This document shows, in pieces, positions 41,930 to 50,518 of a stretch of 64,000 nucleotides of DNA. Origin of the DNA: Desulfitobacterium sp050251735 (GTDB lineage Bacteria; Bacillota; Desulfitobacteriia; Desulfitobacteriales; Desulfitobacteriaceae); contig JBFWMF010000006.1 in NCBI GenBank assembly GCA_050251735.1, positions 1 through 64,000 on the forward strand. The letters run 5' to 3'. The notes under the pieces were generated by a model that worked only from the letters and a program-made list of their open reading frames with translations, made no database searches and had not been told where the DNA came from. Position 1 is the stretch's first letter, and every line of letters begins with the position of its first letter. The position numbers and the translations under genes are program-made.

Positions 41930-43092
41930 AAGCTGCCCTCGTCGTGCTCACTAGTCAAGGACTCAAAACGGCGAACAAGGTAATCGAGAGATGGTCCGAC
42001 GAGGAACCACTGAAGCTGGAGTTATGGCTTAACTGGCGCCTCAAAGGTCAGTATATTGATGAAAAGCACACCGTGCACCTCCACTACTTTAAGCAATTAA
42101 AAGAAGTAATGTCAGGGATATGGCAGAGCAGCTCGCTCTTAATCTTCATTATGGCTACAGGGATTGTGGTTCGGCAAATCGCTCCCTACCTAGCGGGCAA
42201 AGATCGGGACCCGGCAGTCATAGTGCTGGATGAAAAGGGGAATTTTGTCATCTCTCTCTTGTCCGGCCATTTGGGGGGAGCTAATGCCTGGACAAAAACC
42301 GTGGCCCAGTGGCTGGATGCTCATCCGGTGGTGACGACTGCCACTGATGTGCAGGGGCTAATAGCACCTGATGAGTATGCCCGGCAGTTTGGCTGGGCAA
42401 TAGAACCTTTGACAGGGCTAAAATATGTCAATCGAATCTTGCTGGAGGAAGGTCGCCTGGGGGTATGGACGGATTGTCTTCCTAAAGGACATCCACTTCG
42501 GCAAGACATAGCCTACTGCTTTTTGGAGGATGAGAAAAAAGAACAAGCACATCTGTGGATTACGCCACAAGATAACCAACAATATAAAGACAAGAATGAA
42601 CAAAACGATTCCAATGATATGAGCGGTATCAAGTATAGCAACACTATGAACAATCAGATTAATGAATTCCCCAACGATAGATGTCCTGTAAGGTTAATTC
42701 CTCGGTTTTACAGTGTCGGGGTCGGGTGTCGCAAGGGAGTATGTGTGGACCGGATTAGCGAAGCCATCGCTCAAAGTATTCGGCAGCTAGGGATTTCTCC
42801 ATTGAGCATTTTTGGGATATTTAGCATCGACTTAAAATCTGAGGAGGCTGGGCTAATCGAGACAGCTCATAACCTTGGAGTGCCTTTTAGAACATTTCCT
42901 GCCCAGCAGATTCAAGAGTTGAATGAAAAATTGAGGTTAAGTTCTTCAGACTACGTCAAAGAGATGATTGGAGTGGATGGGGTATGCGAAGCAGCAAGTT
43001 TACTGGGAACGAAAGAGGGGGAATTGATTCTTCCCAAGCAGAAGCTGAACGGGGTCACGGTGGCCATCAGCAAGGAAAGATTTTTGTTGTAG
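41926..43092 (+). CDS. cbiG: Cobalt-precorrin-5A hydrolase
   Basis: CbiG opens the delta-lactone of cobalt-precorrin-5A and releases acetaldehyde. The 388-residue protein has the N-terminal domain with IFIMATGIVVRQIAPYLAGK and SLLSGHLGGANAWT, and the C-terminal domain with FYSVGVGCRKGVCVDRISEA. Between them, about residues 200-248, is a hydrophilic linker rich in Asn, Gln, Asp and Lys that the family does not need. The start overlaps cbiF by four bases. The last 109 bases overlap the cbiH frame, which is unusually long. Confidence 0.92.
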   Translation: MKAALVVLTSQGLKTANKVIERWSDEEPLKLELWLNWRLKGQYIDEKHTVHLHYFKQLKEVMSGIWQSSSLLIFIMATGIVVRQIAPYLAGKDRDPAVIVLDEKGNFVISLLSGHLGGANAWTKTVAQWLDAHPVVTTATDVQGLIAPDEYARQFGWAIEPLTGLKYVNRILLEEGRLGVWTDCLPKGHPLRQDIAYCFLEDEKKEQAHLWITPQDNQQYKDKNEQNDSNDMSGIKYSNTMNNQINEFPNDRCPVRLIPRFYSVGVGCRKGVCVDRISEAIAQSIRQLGISPLSIFGIFSIDLKSEEAGLIETAHNLGVPFRTFPAQQIQELNEKLRLSSSDYVKEMIGVDGVCEAASLLGTKEGELILPKQKLNGVTVAISKERFLL

Positions 43093-43805
43093 GGATTGGC
43101 CCAGGAGATGAAGAGCATATGACAAAACGTGCTCGGGATCTCTGGAGTGAAGTGGATGTGGTCGCAGGGTATAAAACCTATATTGACTTGGTTCGCCCTT
43201 GGGTTGCCGGGAAGAAGTTAGTCTCCACAGGAATGCGGCAGGAGATTGACCGCTGCCGTGAGGTTGTCGAGATCGCCTTGGAGGGTCAGCGAATTGCTTT
43301 AGTCAGTAGCGGAGATGCTGGTGTCTATGGTATGGCAGGGATTTTGATTGAATGTCTAGAAGAAAAAGACGCCTTGGATATGCCTTTAGAGATTATTCCA
43401 GGAGTCAGTGCAGCCAACGCGGCAGCATCTTTGTTGGGTGCACCATTAATGCATGATTTTGCCGTAATTAGTCTCAGCGACTTGCTTACCCCATGGGAGG
43501 TTATCCAGAAGCGCGTTATGCTGGCAGCGGAGGGAGATTTCGTCATGGCTATCTATAATCCTAAAAGCAAGGGTCGCCAGGATCAGATAGAATGGGTTCG
43601 TAAAGCGGTGCTGGAATATCGTTCTCCCGCAACTCCCGTAGGGATTGTCCGTGAAGCCTTGCGGGGAGAATCCCAAGTGATCATTACGACTCTAGAGGAC
43701 TTTACTCAGTCGCCTATCGATATGTTGACTACGGTCATTATTGGTAATTCGAATACTCGTGTCGTTGGCCCTTATATGGTCACCCCGAGGGGATATGTAC
43801 TATGA
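42984..43805 (+). CDS. cbiH: Cobalt-precorrin-3 C17-methyltransferase
   Basis: CbiH methylates C17 and contracts the macrocycle. Motifs are KIFVVGIGPGDEEHMTKRA, SSGDAGVYGMAG, FAVISLSDLLTPW and GDFVMAIYNPKSKGR. The conserved domain begins at about residue 31. The only usable start in frame is ATG 42984, seven bases after GGAGTGG, so the first 36 codons are read in another frame inside the end of cbiG. No ATG, GTG or TTG occurs between it and the conserved part. In some bacteria CbiG and CbiH are fused, and this overlap may be a related arrangement. Confidence 0.92.
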   Translation: MRSSKFTGNERGGIDSSQAEAERGHGGHQQGKIFVVGIGPGDEEHMTKRARDLWSEVDVVAGYKTYIDLVRPWVAGKKLVSTGMRQEIDRCREVVEIALEGQRIALVSSGDAGVYGMAGILIECLEEKDALDMPLEIIPGVSAANAAASLLGAPLMHDFAVISLSDLLTPWEVIQKRVMLAAEGDFVMAIYNPKSKGRQDQIEWVRKAVLEYRSPATPVGIVREALRGESQVIITTLEDFTQSPIDMLTTVIIGNSNTRVVGPYMVTPRGYVL

Positions 43806-44602
43806 ATCTCTTGATTTTGGCGGGGACCGAGGATGGGAGAGAACTAGCCTCTGCCTTCCAGAAGCGCGGTCATCAGGTCTTGGTTTCTACCTTAACGGAA
43901 TATGGGGCTGAAATTGCACTGCAACAAGGTCTTACGGCCCGCGCTGGTGCTTTAGACGAAGATTCCTTAAGGAGAATTCTGAGAGAACAGGAAATTGACG
44001 CCCTGATTGATGCTACTCATCCCTATGCTCAAGCAATTCATGGCTTAGGGCAGCGTATTGCCAGTGAATGTGACCGCCCCTATTTTCGTTGGGAACGTCT
44101 TCTGGGAGAGTATCCTCGCCACCGTCTCATTCATTCGGCTCCGACTCTCGAAGATGCAGCCGAAAAGGCAGCCCAATTGGGCAGACGCGTCTTTTTAAGT
44201 ACTGGAAGCAAAAATCTTAGTCAATGGTTGGCAATACCAGTTTTGCAAGATTGTGAGCTATTCGTCAGGGTCCTCCCCACGGCTCAGGTCTTAAGTCAGT
44301 GTGAAGCTTCGGGGTTGAAACCTTATCAGATAATTGCCATGCAGGGACCTTTTACCGAAAAGTTCAATGAGGCCCTTTGGGAGCAAATGAAGATCGAGGT
44401 CGTTATCTCGAAGGAAAGTGGCTCCATCGGTGGTATAGAGGAAAAAGTCCAAGCCTGTCTGAAGTTGGGAATCCCCATCATTCTTTTGGAACGTCCAGCT
44501 TCTGCTCACCCAGAGTTAAATAGCGATGAAAATAAGTTTCAAATCATGCCGACAACGGTCGAAGACTTTATCAGAAAGGTGGAAGATATACATGAATACT
44601 GA
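43802..44602 (+). CDS. cbiJ: Cobalt-precorrin-6A reductase
   Basis: CbiJ (CobK family) reduces the macrocycle of cobalt-precorrin-6A with NAD(P)H. The 266-residue protein has LILAGTEDGRELASAFQKRG at the N-terminus, DATHPYAQAIHGLGQRIASE in the middle and VISKESGSIGGIEEKVQAC near the end, all family marks. The start overlaps the cbiH stop (ATGA) and the end overlaps cbiX by 11 bases, in line with the close packing of this operon. Confidence 0.93.
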   Translation: MNLLILAGTEDGRELASAFQKRGHQVLVSTLTEYGAEIALQQGLTARAGALDEDSLRRILREQEIDALIDATHPYAQAIHGLGQRIASECDRPYFRWERLLGEYPRHRLIHSAPTLEDAAEKAAQLGRRVFLSTGSKNLSQWLAIPVLQDCELFVRVLPTAQVLSQCEASGLKPYQIIAMQGPFTEKFNEALWEQMKIEVVISKESGSIGGIEEKVQACLKLGIPIILLERPASAHPELNSDENKFQIMPTTVEDFIRKVEDIHEY

Positions 44603-44960
44603 ACTGATTCTTTTGGGACATGGGAGTCGTCGAAAAGAGGCGAATCAGGGATTGATAGAGGTCGCTCATAAAGTGAGCGATATTTTAGGAGAAGAAGTAA
44701 CTCCAGTCTTTATGGCCCATCAAGCCCCTAGCTTACCAGAAGGTGTATTGGCAAAGATCCAAGAGGGTGCCAAGAAGATTATCATTATGCCACTCTTTTT
44801 ATTTCGAGGAGTGCATGTTACCATGGATGTCCACGAAGAGGTTCGCGAGATTATGGAAAAACATCCTGAGGTCGAGATAGTATTTACCAAGGAGCTAGGA
44901 GCTGATGATGTTATTGCCCAGTTAGCAAGCCTGAGAATTAGGGAGGCATTAGGGGCATGA
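44592..44960 (+). CDS. cbiX: Sirohydrochlorin cobaltochelatase, short form
   Basis: CbiX inserts cobalt into sirohydrochlorin at the start of the anaerobic branch. This is the single-domain form of 122 residues. Metal-site histidines are His10 in LILLGHGSRR and His75 in FRGVHVTMD. Unlike some long CbiX proteins it has no C-terminal His tail or iron-sulfur motif. ATG 44592 follows GGTGGAAG; a longer open frame from 44526 lies within cbiJ and is not supported. Its four-base overlap with cbiC suggests coupled translation. Confidence 0.9.
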   Translation: MNTELILLGHGSRRKEANQGLIEVAHKVSDILGEEVTPVFMAHQAPSLPEGVLAKIQEGAKKIIIMPLFLFRGVHVTMDVHEEVREIMEKHPEVEIVFTKELGADDVIAQLASLRIREALGA

Positions 44961-45595
44961 AGGGATTTATAACGGATCCACATCAGATTGAGCGAGAAAG
45001 CATGCGGATCATTCAGGGGTATTTACAACTGGATTGGACTGAGCAGGAGCTGAAGATCGTGGAGCGCTGTATCCATACCAGCGGCGATCCTACTCTGGAA
45101 CCGGCTATCCGTATTCATCCCCAGGCCATTGAAGCAGGGCTTGAGGCCTTAAAGCGAGGGGCCACAGTCATTACCGATGTGGAAATGGTCAGAGCGGGAA
45201 TTGCTAAGAAACAATTAGCCGAGCTGGGAGGCGTGGTAGAGTGCTTTCTCAGTGATCCTCAAGTGGCGGCTCAGGCGGCTGAATGGGGGATTACTCGCTC
45301 CATGGCTGCTTTGCGCTTGAACAAAGAGCGGTTAAAAGGATCCATTGTGGCCATTGGTAACGCGCCCACTGCCTTGCTGGAAGTATTGGAGCTTGCCAAA
45401 GATCCCCAGACACGACCGGCTTTGATCGTGGGTATACCGGTGGGCTTTGTGGGTGCTAAGGAATCCAAGGAGCTTCTTTGGGAGGAGCATCAAGAATTCC
45501 CCTCCATTACTATTCTAGGGAATCGCGGGGGAAGTCCCTTAGCGGCAACCTGTGTCAATGCATTGATTTACTTAGCGGTAAAACGCGAAATCTAA
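44957..45595 (+). CDS. cbiC: Cobalt-precorrin-8 methylmutase
   Basis: CbiC moves the methyl group from C11 to C12 to give cobyrinate. The 212-residue protein has RCIHTSGDPTLEPAIRIHP with the catalytic His, VITDVEMVRAGIAKKQL, GNAPTALLEVLEL and VGFVGAKESKELL, all highly conserved. The start ATG 44957 overlaps the cbiX stop. A 71-base gap to cbiP is one of the few gaps in this operon and holds only the GGAGGTGA binding site of cbiP. Confidence 0.94.
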   Translation: MKGFITDPHQIERESMRIIQGYLQLDWTEQELKIVERCIHTSGDPTLEPAIRIHPQAIEAGLEALKRGATVITDVEMVRAGIAKKQLAELGGVVECFLSDPQVAAQAAEWGITRSMAALRLNKERLKGSIVAIGNAPTALLEVLELAKDPQTRPALIVGIPVGFVGAKESKELLWEEHQEFPSITILGNRGGSPLAATCVNALIYLAVKREI

Positions 45596-45666
45596 AGCAA
45601 AGAGATAATCATCCTGAACCCAGTGGAGGATCTTCCAAGATAAAAGTACTAACCGGAGGTGAAAAG

Positions 45667-47238
45667 ATGAACGGAGATAAAACATCCAAAACTGCGAAGC
45701 AGGGGAGTAAGCAGACTGCAAGGTTGATGATTCAGGGGACATCATCTAATGTAGGAAAAAGTGTCTTGGCAGCTGCCTTTTGTCGGATTTTCTATCAAGA
45801 AGGGTATCAGGTAGCTCCCTTTAAGGCGCAAAATATGGCCTTAAACTCCTTTATTACGCGATTAGGGGGAGAGATGGGCAGAGCCCAGGTTGTGCAGGCA
45901 CAAGCTGCGGGGTTAGAGCCTGATGTGCGGATGAATCCGGTGTTGTTAAAGCCTACGGGGCATACCGGCTCCCAGGTGATTATTCTCGGTAAATCTCAGG
46001 GAACACTTTCCGCCCTTAAGTATCACGGTGAGTATCAAAGAAGAACGTGGCCGATTGTAGCAAAGGCTCTTCATGAGCTTCTTGAAGAAAACGAGATCGT
46101 GGTCATCGAAGGGGCAGGGAGCCCTGCCGAAGTCAACCTCAAGCGAAATGATATCGTCAATATGCGCGTGGCGATGGAAGCCCAAGCCCCTGTGCTATTG
46201 GTAGCAGATATTGATCGGGGGGGAGCTTTGGCATCCGTTGTGGGTACTCTGGAGCTTCTGGAGCCGGAAGAGCGCCAATTGGTTAAAGGGATTGTGATGA
46301 ATAAATTCAGGGGGGATAAAAAGCTCTTGCAGCCTGCTCTGGATTTTCTAGAAGAAAGAACAGGAATTCCCGTGGTGGGAGTCGTCCCCTTCTATGATCA
46401 ATTTAAAATACCAGAGGAAGACTCGGTAGTTCTGGAAGAGCAATATAGCAAGCACCACAAGGAGAAAAGCCGGGCAGACGCCTTGGATGTAGTCGTGATT
46501 CGCCTACCGTATTTGTCGAACTTTACGGATTTTGATCCTTTTGAGGATGAACCTGATGTCAATCTGCGCTATGTGAGAGAAGTTGCAGAAGTTGGTCAGC
46601 CAGATTGTGTGATTCTCCCGGGGAGCAAAAATACCTTATCTGATCTGCGCTTTGTGTGGGATAGTGGTTTGGGGGAGAAAATTCTCGAGCTCTGGCAAGA
46701 AAACGTACCTATTATTGGCATCTGTGGGGGCTATCAAATGCTTGGCAAGGTGGTTCGTGATCCCCTCGGTACGGAATCAGATCTAGTGGAAATGAACGGG
46801 CTAGGCATTCTGCCCATGGAGACGGAATTTGCCTTTGATAAGCATACGGTACAAAGTCAAGGCAAGGTTATAGGGACAGAATTATTCTTCCAGCGCTGTC
46901 AAGGGACAGAGATAACTGGCTATGAAATCCATATGGGCCGTTCCTGTGGGGATGGGCAACCACTCTTTGCGATCGAAGCCCAAGGAGAGACTTATGGGGA
47001 TGGTTTACTCGTAGGTAGTGCCTTTGGAACCTATCTCCATGGCATATTTGATAATGACCCACTGCGGACCGCCTTGTTAGAATGGCTTTGGGAGAGAAGA
47101 GGAACACAGCGACCTGTAGGCAAGACTATGTCACAGGCGGCTATTCGTGAGCAAGCCTTTAATGAATTGGCAGAGTGGGTAAGAAATAGCATGGACATGG
47201 AAAAAGTTCGTTCCATCATGGGTCTGCAAAAGGGATGA
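45667..47238 (+). CDS. cbiP: Cobyric acid synthase (glutamine-hydrolysing)
   Basis: CbiP (CobQ) amidates the b, d, e and g side chains of adenosylcobyrinate diamide using glutamine and ATP. The 523-residue enzyme has a dethiobiotin-synthetase-like N-terminal domain with P-loop GTSSNVGKSVLAAAF and FKAQNMALNSF. The C-terminal glutaminase domain has the nucleophile Cys in IIGICGGYQMLGK and the His in GTYLHGIFDN. ATG 45667 lies behind GGAGGTGAAA; the open frame extends upstream into cbiC but is not used. Confidence 0.94.
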   Translation: MNGDKTSKTAKQGSKQTARLMIQGTSSNVGKSVLAAAFCRIFYQEGYQVAPFKAQNMALNSFITRLGGEMGRAQVVQAQAAGLEPDVRMNPVLLKPTGHTGSQVIILGKSQGTLSALKYHGEYQRRTWPIVAKALHELLEENEIVVIEGAGSPAEVNLKRNDIVNMRVAMEAQAPVLLVADIDRGGALASVVGTLELLEPEERQLVKGIVMNKFRGDKKLLQPALDFLEERTGIPVVGVVPFYDQFKIPEEDSVVLEEQYSKHHKEKSRADALDVVVIRLPYLSNFTDFDPFEDEPDVNLRYVREVAEVGQPDCVILPGSKNTLSDLRFVWDSGLGEKILELWQENVPIIGICGGYQMLGKVVRDPLGTESDLVEMNGLGILPMETEFAFDKHTVQSQGKVIGTELFFQRCQGTEITGYEIHMGRSCGDGQPLFAIEAQGETYGDGLLVGSAFGTYLHGIFDNDPLRTALLEWLWERRGTQRPVGKTMSQAAIREQAFNELAEWVRNSMDMEKVRSIMGLQKG

Positions 47239-48212
47239 TGGTCATGATGTTTATACTGAACCCGATATCGATTGGTTTAGGATTCCTATGGGATCAAATT
47301 GTTGGGGATCCGCCCAAATGGCCCCATCCAGTTATTTTCATGGGAAAAGTTATTAGCTGGTATGAGGGACGTTTTAATCAGGGCACTCCCCGACAGCGTC
47401 GCCTCAAGGGTGCCCTTTTAACTCTAATATTAGGGACAGGGAGCTTCGCCTTGACTGCAGGGTTAATCGGTATTGCTCATGAGATCTCTGTGATTTTCGG
47501 CCTGATCATCGAGGCGCTTCTCATCGGCTCCACCTTGGCTGGAAAATCCCTTCTCGAAGCTGGAAGTCGAGTACTTCGACCGTTGAAGGAAGGAAATTTG
47601 GAGGCGGCTAGAAAAAGCTTAAGTTGGTTTGTCAGTAGGGATACTACGAACTTATCCGAAGGAGAAATCGCTAGAGGTACCATCGAGACCTTGGCTGAGA
47701 ATTTTGTTGATGGCATCCTCTCGCCGCTGTTTTATCTACTCATCGGTGGCGCTCCCTTGGCCATGGCATTTAAGGCTGTCAGCACCCTAGATTCGATGAT
47801 TGGTTATCGCAATGAGCGTTATGAGGACTTCGGTTGGTTTGCCGCACGTACCGATGATTGGGCTAATTATCTGCCGGCACGCCTCTCTGTCATCATTCTT
47901 GGCTTAGCGGGATGGTTCTATAGATTCCCAGTTCGTAAGGCTTTTAAGATCTGGCGTCGAGATGCCAAAGCTCATCCCAGCCCTAACGGGGGTAATCCCG
48001 AAAGTATGGTAGCAGGATTACTGGAAATCCAATTAGGCGGGAATAACATCTATCACGGAAAAATTCACCACCGAGCTGAAATGGGAGATCCCCTTCATGA
48101 ATTGTCTTGGCAGGATATTGAGCAGTGCCAGAAATTAGTTCGGCTAGGGTCTTGGATTAGTTTTATAATTTTATTTGGGTTTACGGTATTTATTAATGGG
48201 TTTTATTCTTAA
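47235..48212 (+). CDS. cbiB: Adenosylcobinamide-phosphate synthase
   Basis: CbiB is an integral membrane enzyme that attaches aminopropanol phosphate (from CobD) to adenosylcobyric acid. The 325-residue protein has GDPPKWPHPVIFMGKVISWY, FVDGILSPLFYLLIGGAPLA, DSMIGYRNERYEDFGWFAAR and NGGNPESMVAGLLEIQLGG, and several hydrophobic helices. The start overlaps the cbiP stop (ATGATG; ATG 47244 is an alternative). After it comes the structured 260-base gap before cbiA. Confidence 0.93.
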   Translation: MMVMMFILNPISIGLGFLWDQIVGDPPKWPHPVIFMGKVISWYEGRFNQGTPRQRRLKGALLTLILGTGSFALTAGLIGIAHEISVIFGLIIEALLIGSTLAGKSLLEAGSRVLRPLKEGNLEAARKSLSWFVSRDTTNLSEGEIARGTIETLAENFVDGILSPLFYLLIGGAPLAMAFKAVSTLDSMIGYRNERYEDFGWFAARTDDWANYLPARLSVIILGLAGWFYRFPVRKAFKIWRRDAKAHPSPNGGNPESMVAGLLEIQLGGNNIYHGKIHHRAEMGDPLHELSWQDIEQCQKLVRLGSWISFIILFGFTVFINGFYS

Positions 48213-48249
48213 CAGACAAAACTTACCCAAGGATTTTGATTTACAAAAG

Positions 48250-48425
48250 TGAGCGACTTCTAAGCGAGCAGGATGCCAAACTTCGTGAAAAGCTAGCAGC
48301 GGAGACGGGTTGGAAACAGGACGTTTCCAACCGCCCACTGAGCAGGAGCGATTTGGGCGGGCATCCGTTGGAGCGGAGAGCTTGAGCGATTAGTTTGGCA
48401 CCGCGCAGCTTACTTAGCGAACGGT
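48250..48425. repeat. Structured GC-rich intergenic element inside the cobalamin operon
   Basis: The gap between cbiB and cbiA has no coding capacity that I can support, but it is full of paired segments. A 10-base-pair hairpin GGTTGGAAAC/GTTTCCAACC lies at 48308-48332, and CGCCCA (48332-48337) pairs with TGGGCG (48354-48359). GGATGCC (48271-48277) can pair with GGCATCC (48360-48366), or TGCCAAACT (48274-48282) with AGTTTGGCA (48392-48400). These two use the same bases and exclude each other. TAAGC/GCTTA closes the outside. Short repeats GAGCAGGA and GAGCGATT occur twice each. It looks like a dispersed intergenic repeat or an RNA switch; I cannot place it in a known family. Confidence 0.5.
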
Positions 48426-48473
48426 GTAAACAAAATCCTGGAGATAATACGTTAAGCGAAGAGGTGAAGACGA

Positions 48474-49955
48474 ATGCTCCATCACATGCCCCCACGCATC
48501 CTTATCGCCGGAACCCACAGTGGGGTAGGCAAAACAACCATCGCCACAGGGATCATGGCAGCCTTGGCCAAGAAGGGTCTCCCCGTTCAACCCTATAAGG
48601 TGGGTCCGGATTATATTGATCCTAGTTATCATACCTTGGCTACGGGCCGTCCGTCGCGGAACTTAGATCGCTGGATGCTCAGGGAAGAGCTACTCCCAGT
48701 TTTTTTGCAGAGTTCGCTAGATCACTGGGTGGTCATCGAAGGAGTCATGGGGCTATTTGATGGGGTATCCGGAACAAAAGGGTATGGGAGCAGTGCAGAT
48801 ATTGCCAGACTCCTCAACACACCAGTGGTTTTGATTGTGGACGCAGGTAATTTATCACGCAGTGTAGCAGCTATGGTTCATGGTTTTTCTACATTTGATC
48901 CGGATTTAAGGATCGCTGGAGTCATCCTCAATCGGGTGAAATCTCCAGCCCAAGAAAAAATATTACGCGAAGCTTTAAAAGAAATTGAGATGCCAATTCT
49001 CGGGGTGCTACCGAAAGAAGAAAGGATTAGTCTGCCTGAAAGGCATCTCGGGTTAATCCCGTCCCAAGAAAAAGCTTTTCGGGAGGACTTTTTCGAGGGA
49101 TTAATCGATGTTGTTACGCGTACGATTGACCTGGATGCGATTCAAGGGATTATGCTGAATACAACACAAAATGACGAAGAATATAAACAACGGATGGCAT
49201 TATTTTTCGAAAAGTTATCTGAAAAGCCATCTATAGATGATATAGAAAATGAGTCTATTAAGCACGCAGTCCAGGACAAAGAACCAAGCAAAGACAATCA
49301 AAAAGACAAAAATGGTTCATTGCGTTTAGGAGTCGCTTGGGACGAGGCTTTTTCCTTTTATTATCAAGATGCCTTGGATACTGCGGAAAGCATAGGCTTT
49401 ACGGTTATCACCTTTAGCCCTCTATGGGATCAGAGTTTACCTGAGGGGTTGGATGGGCTTTTCTTTGGTGGAGGATTTCCTGAGCTACACTTGGAGAGAC
49501 TTAGCCAGAATCTAAGATTTCTAGAATCCTTGAGAGAGTTTCACCGTTCGGGGAAGACCATTTATGGCGAGTGCGGGGGATATATGTACCTCGGTCAACA
49601 GATAACAGACTTTGAAGGAAGAACCTACCCGATGGCTGGCCTTATTCCGATTAGGGCAGAGATGACTCTGAAGCTGAGAGGGATGGGTTACCGGGAAGGG
49701 GTTTTTCAGCAGGAGAGTTTTTTAGGTGAGGCAGGAAGTAGGGTCTATGGTCATGAATTTCACTATTCCCAGGTAAGCTACATGGATGATGGAAATAGCA
49801 TGTCTTCCGCTTTTGAGCTTCTAAAGGGAGGAGAGTCTTTGCGGCTTGATGGTTATGCACTGGATAATATTGTCGCTTCCTATCTCCATCTGAACTTTGC
49901 AGGACATCCTGAACTTTTGCGGCACTGGGCAGAGCATATGCGGCAAGGGGAATAA
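48474..49955 (+). CDS. cbiA: Cobyrinate a,c-diamide synthase
   Basis: CbiA amidates the a and c side chains of cobyrinate with glutamine and ATP. The 493-residue enzyme has a P-loop domain with IAGTHSGVGKTTIATGIMAA, PYKVGPDYIDPSYH and VIEGVMGLFDG. Its glutaminase domain has Cys in YGECGGYMYLGQ and the late His in ASYLHLNFAGHPEL. A hydrophilic insertion rich in Asp, Lys and Asn (about residues 255-283) separates both domains. ATG 48474 follows GAGGTGA; the second Met at codon 5 is possible. It is the first gene after the structured intergenic element. Confidence 0.94.
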   Translation: MLHHMPPRILIAGTHSGVGKTTIATGIMAALAKKGLPVQPYKVGPDYIDPSYHTLATGRPSRNLDRWMLREELLPVFLQSSLDHWVVIEGVMGLFDGVSGTKGYGSSADIARLLNTPVVLIVDAGNLSRSVAAMVHGFSTFDPDLRIAGVILNRVKSPAQEKILREALKEIEMPILGVLPKEERISLPERHLGLIPSQEKAFREDFFEGLIDVVTRTIDLDAIQGIMLNTTQNDEEYKQRMALFFEKLSEKPSIDDIENESIKHAVQDKEPSKDNQKDKNGSLRLGVAWDEAFSFYYQDALDTAESIGFTVITFSPLWDQSLPEGLDGLFFGGGFPELHLERLSQNLRFLESLREFHRSGKTIYGECGGYMYLGQQITDFEGRTYPMAGLIPIRAEMTLKLRGMGYREGVFQQESFLGEAGSRVYGHEFHYSQVSYMDDGNSMSSAFELLKGGESLRLDGYALDNIVASYLHLNFAGHPELLRHWAEHMRQGE

Positions 49956-49957
49956 AC

Positions 49958-50518
49958 ATGATTCGAGTGTATACGGGAAAAGGAAAAGGGAAAACCACTT
50001 CAGCCTTAGGCGAAGCCCTTCTAGCCCGAGGGCGGGGCGTTGAAGTGCTGATGATACAGTTTCTAAAGGGAAGTACTTATATGGGAGAACTCTATGGCTT
50101 GGGTCGTCTAGGTGTACCTGTTATTCAGTTTGGGGTAGGGTGTCGTTGGTCGGCCATGATCCGCACGGGTTTACGTCATTGTACGGGATGTGGGGAATGC
50201 TTCCGTCAGAATCGGGACCCTAATGTCGCCGTACCCCTTGTATTTCAAGGAGTTGAGTATCTTAAAGGGCAGATTAGAAATCCTCATCTAGGCTTGGTCA
50301 TTCTTGATGAAGTAAGCCACGCCTTAAATAAAGGGTTTTTAGAAATAGAAGAACTGATAGAAATAATGGGTCAACGCCCAGACGATTTGGATTGGATATT
50401 GACGGGGAGAGATATGCCCAAAGACCTAATTAATGTTGTGGATGAATGGTGGGAACTCCAGCCGGAAAAACATCCTTTCCAAGCAGGAATACGTAGCCGG
50501 AGGGGGATTGAATACTGA
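49958..50518 (+). CDS. cobO: Cob(I)yrinic acid a,c-diamide adenosyltransferase with a cysteine cluster
   Basis: CobO (BtuR/CobA type) transfers the adenosyl group of ATP to the corrinoid cobalt. The nucleotide-binding loop GKGKGKTTSALGEALLARG lies at residues 8-26, and LVILDEVSHALNKG and DWILTGRD are further family marks. The 186-residue protein carries, near residues 72-81, an insertion HCTGCGECF with three closely spaced cysteines (Cys-x2-Cys-x2-Cys) in the stretch before DPNV. This could bind metal or sense redox state. It sits two bases after cbiA and overlaps the next gene. Confidence 0.9.
   Translation: MIRVYTGKGKGKTTSALGEALLARGRGVEVLMIQFLKGSTYMGELYGLGRLGVPVIQFGVGCRWSAMIRTGLRHCTGCGECFRQNRDPNVAVPLVFQGVEYLKGQIRNPHLGLVILDEVSHALNKGFLEIEELIEIMGQRPDDLDWILTGRDMPKDLINVVDEWWELQPEKHPFQAGIRSRRGIEY

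Noticed and set aside
48395..48598. Open frames crossing the structured gap between cbiB and cbiA
   Set aside because: They start in the hairpin element, run out of phase into cbiA and have neither ribosome binding sites nor recognisable protein features.
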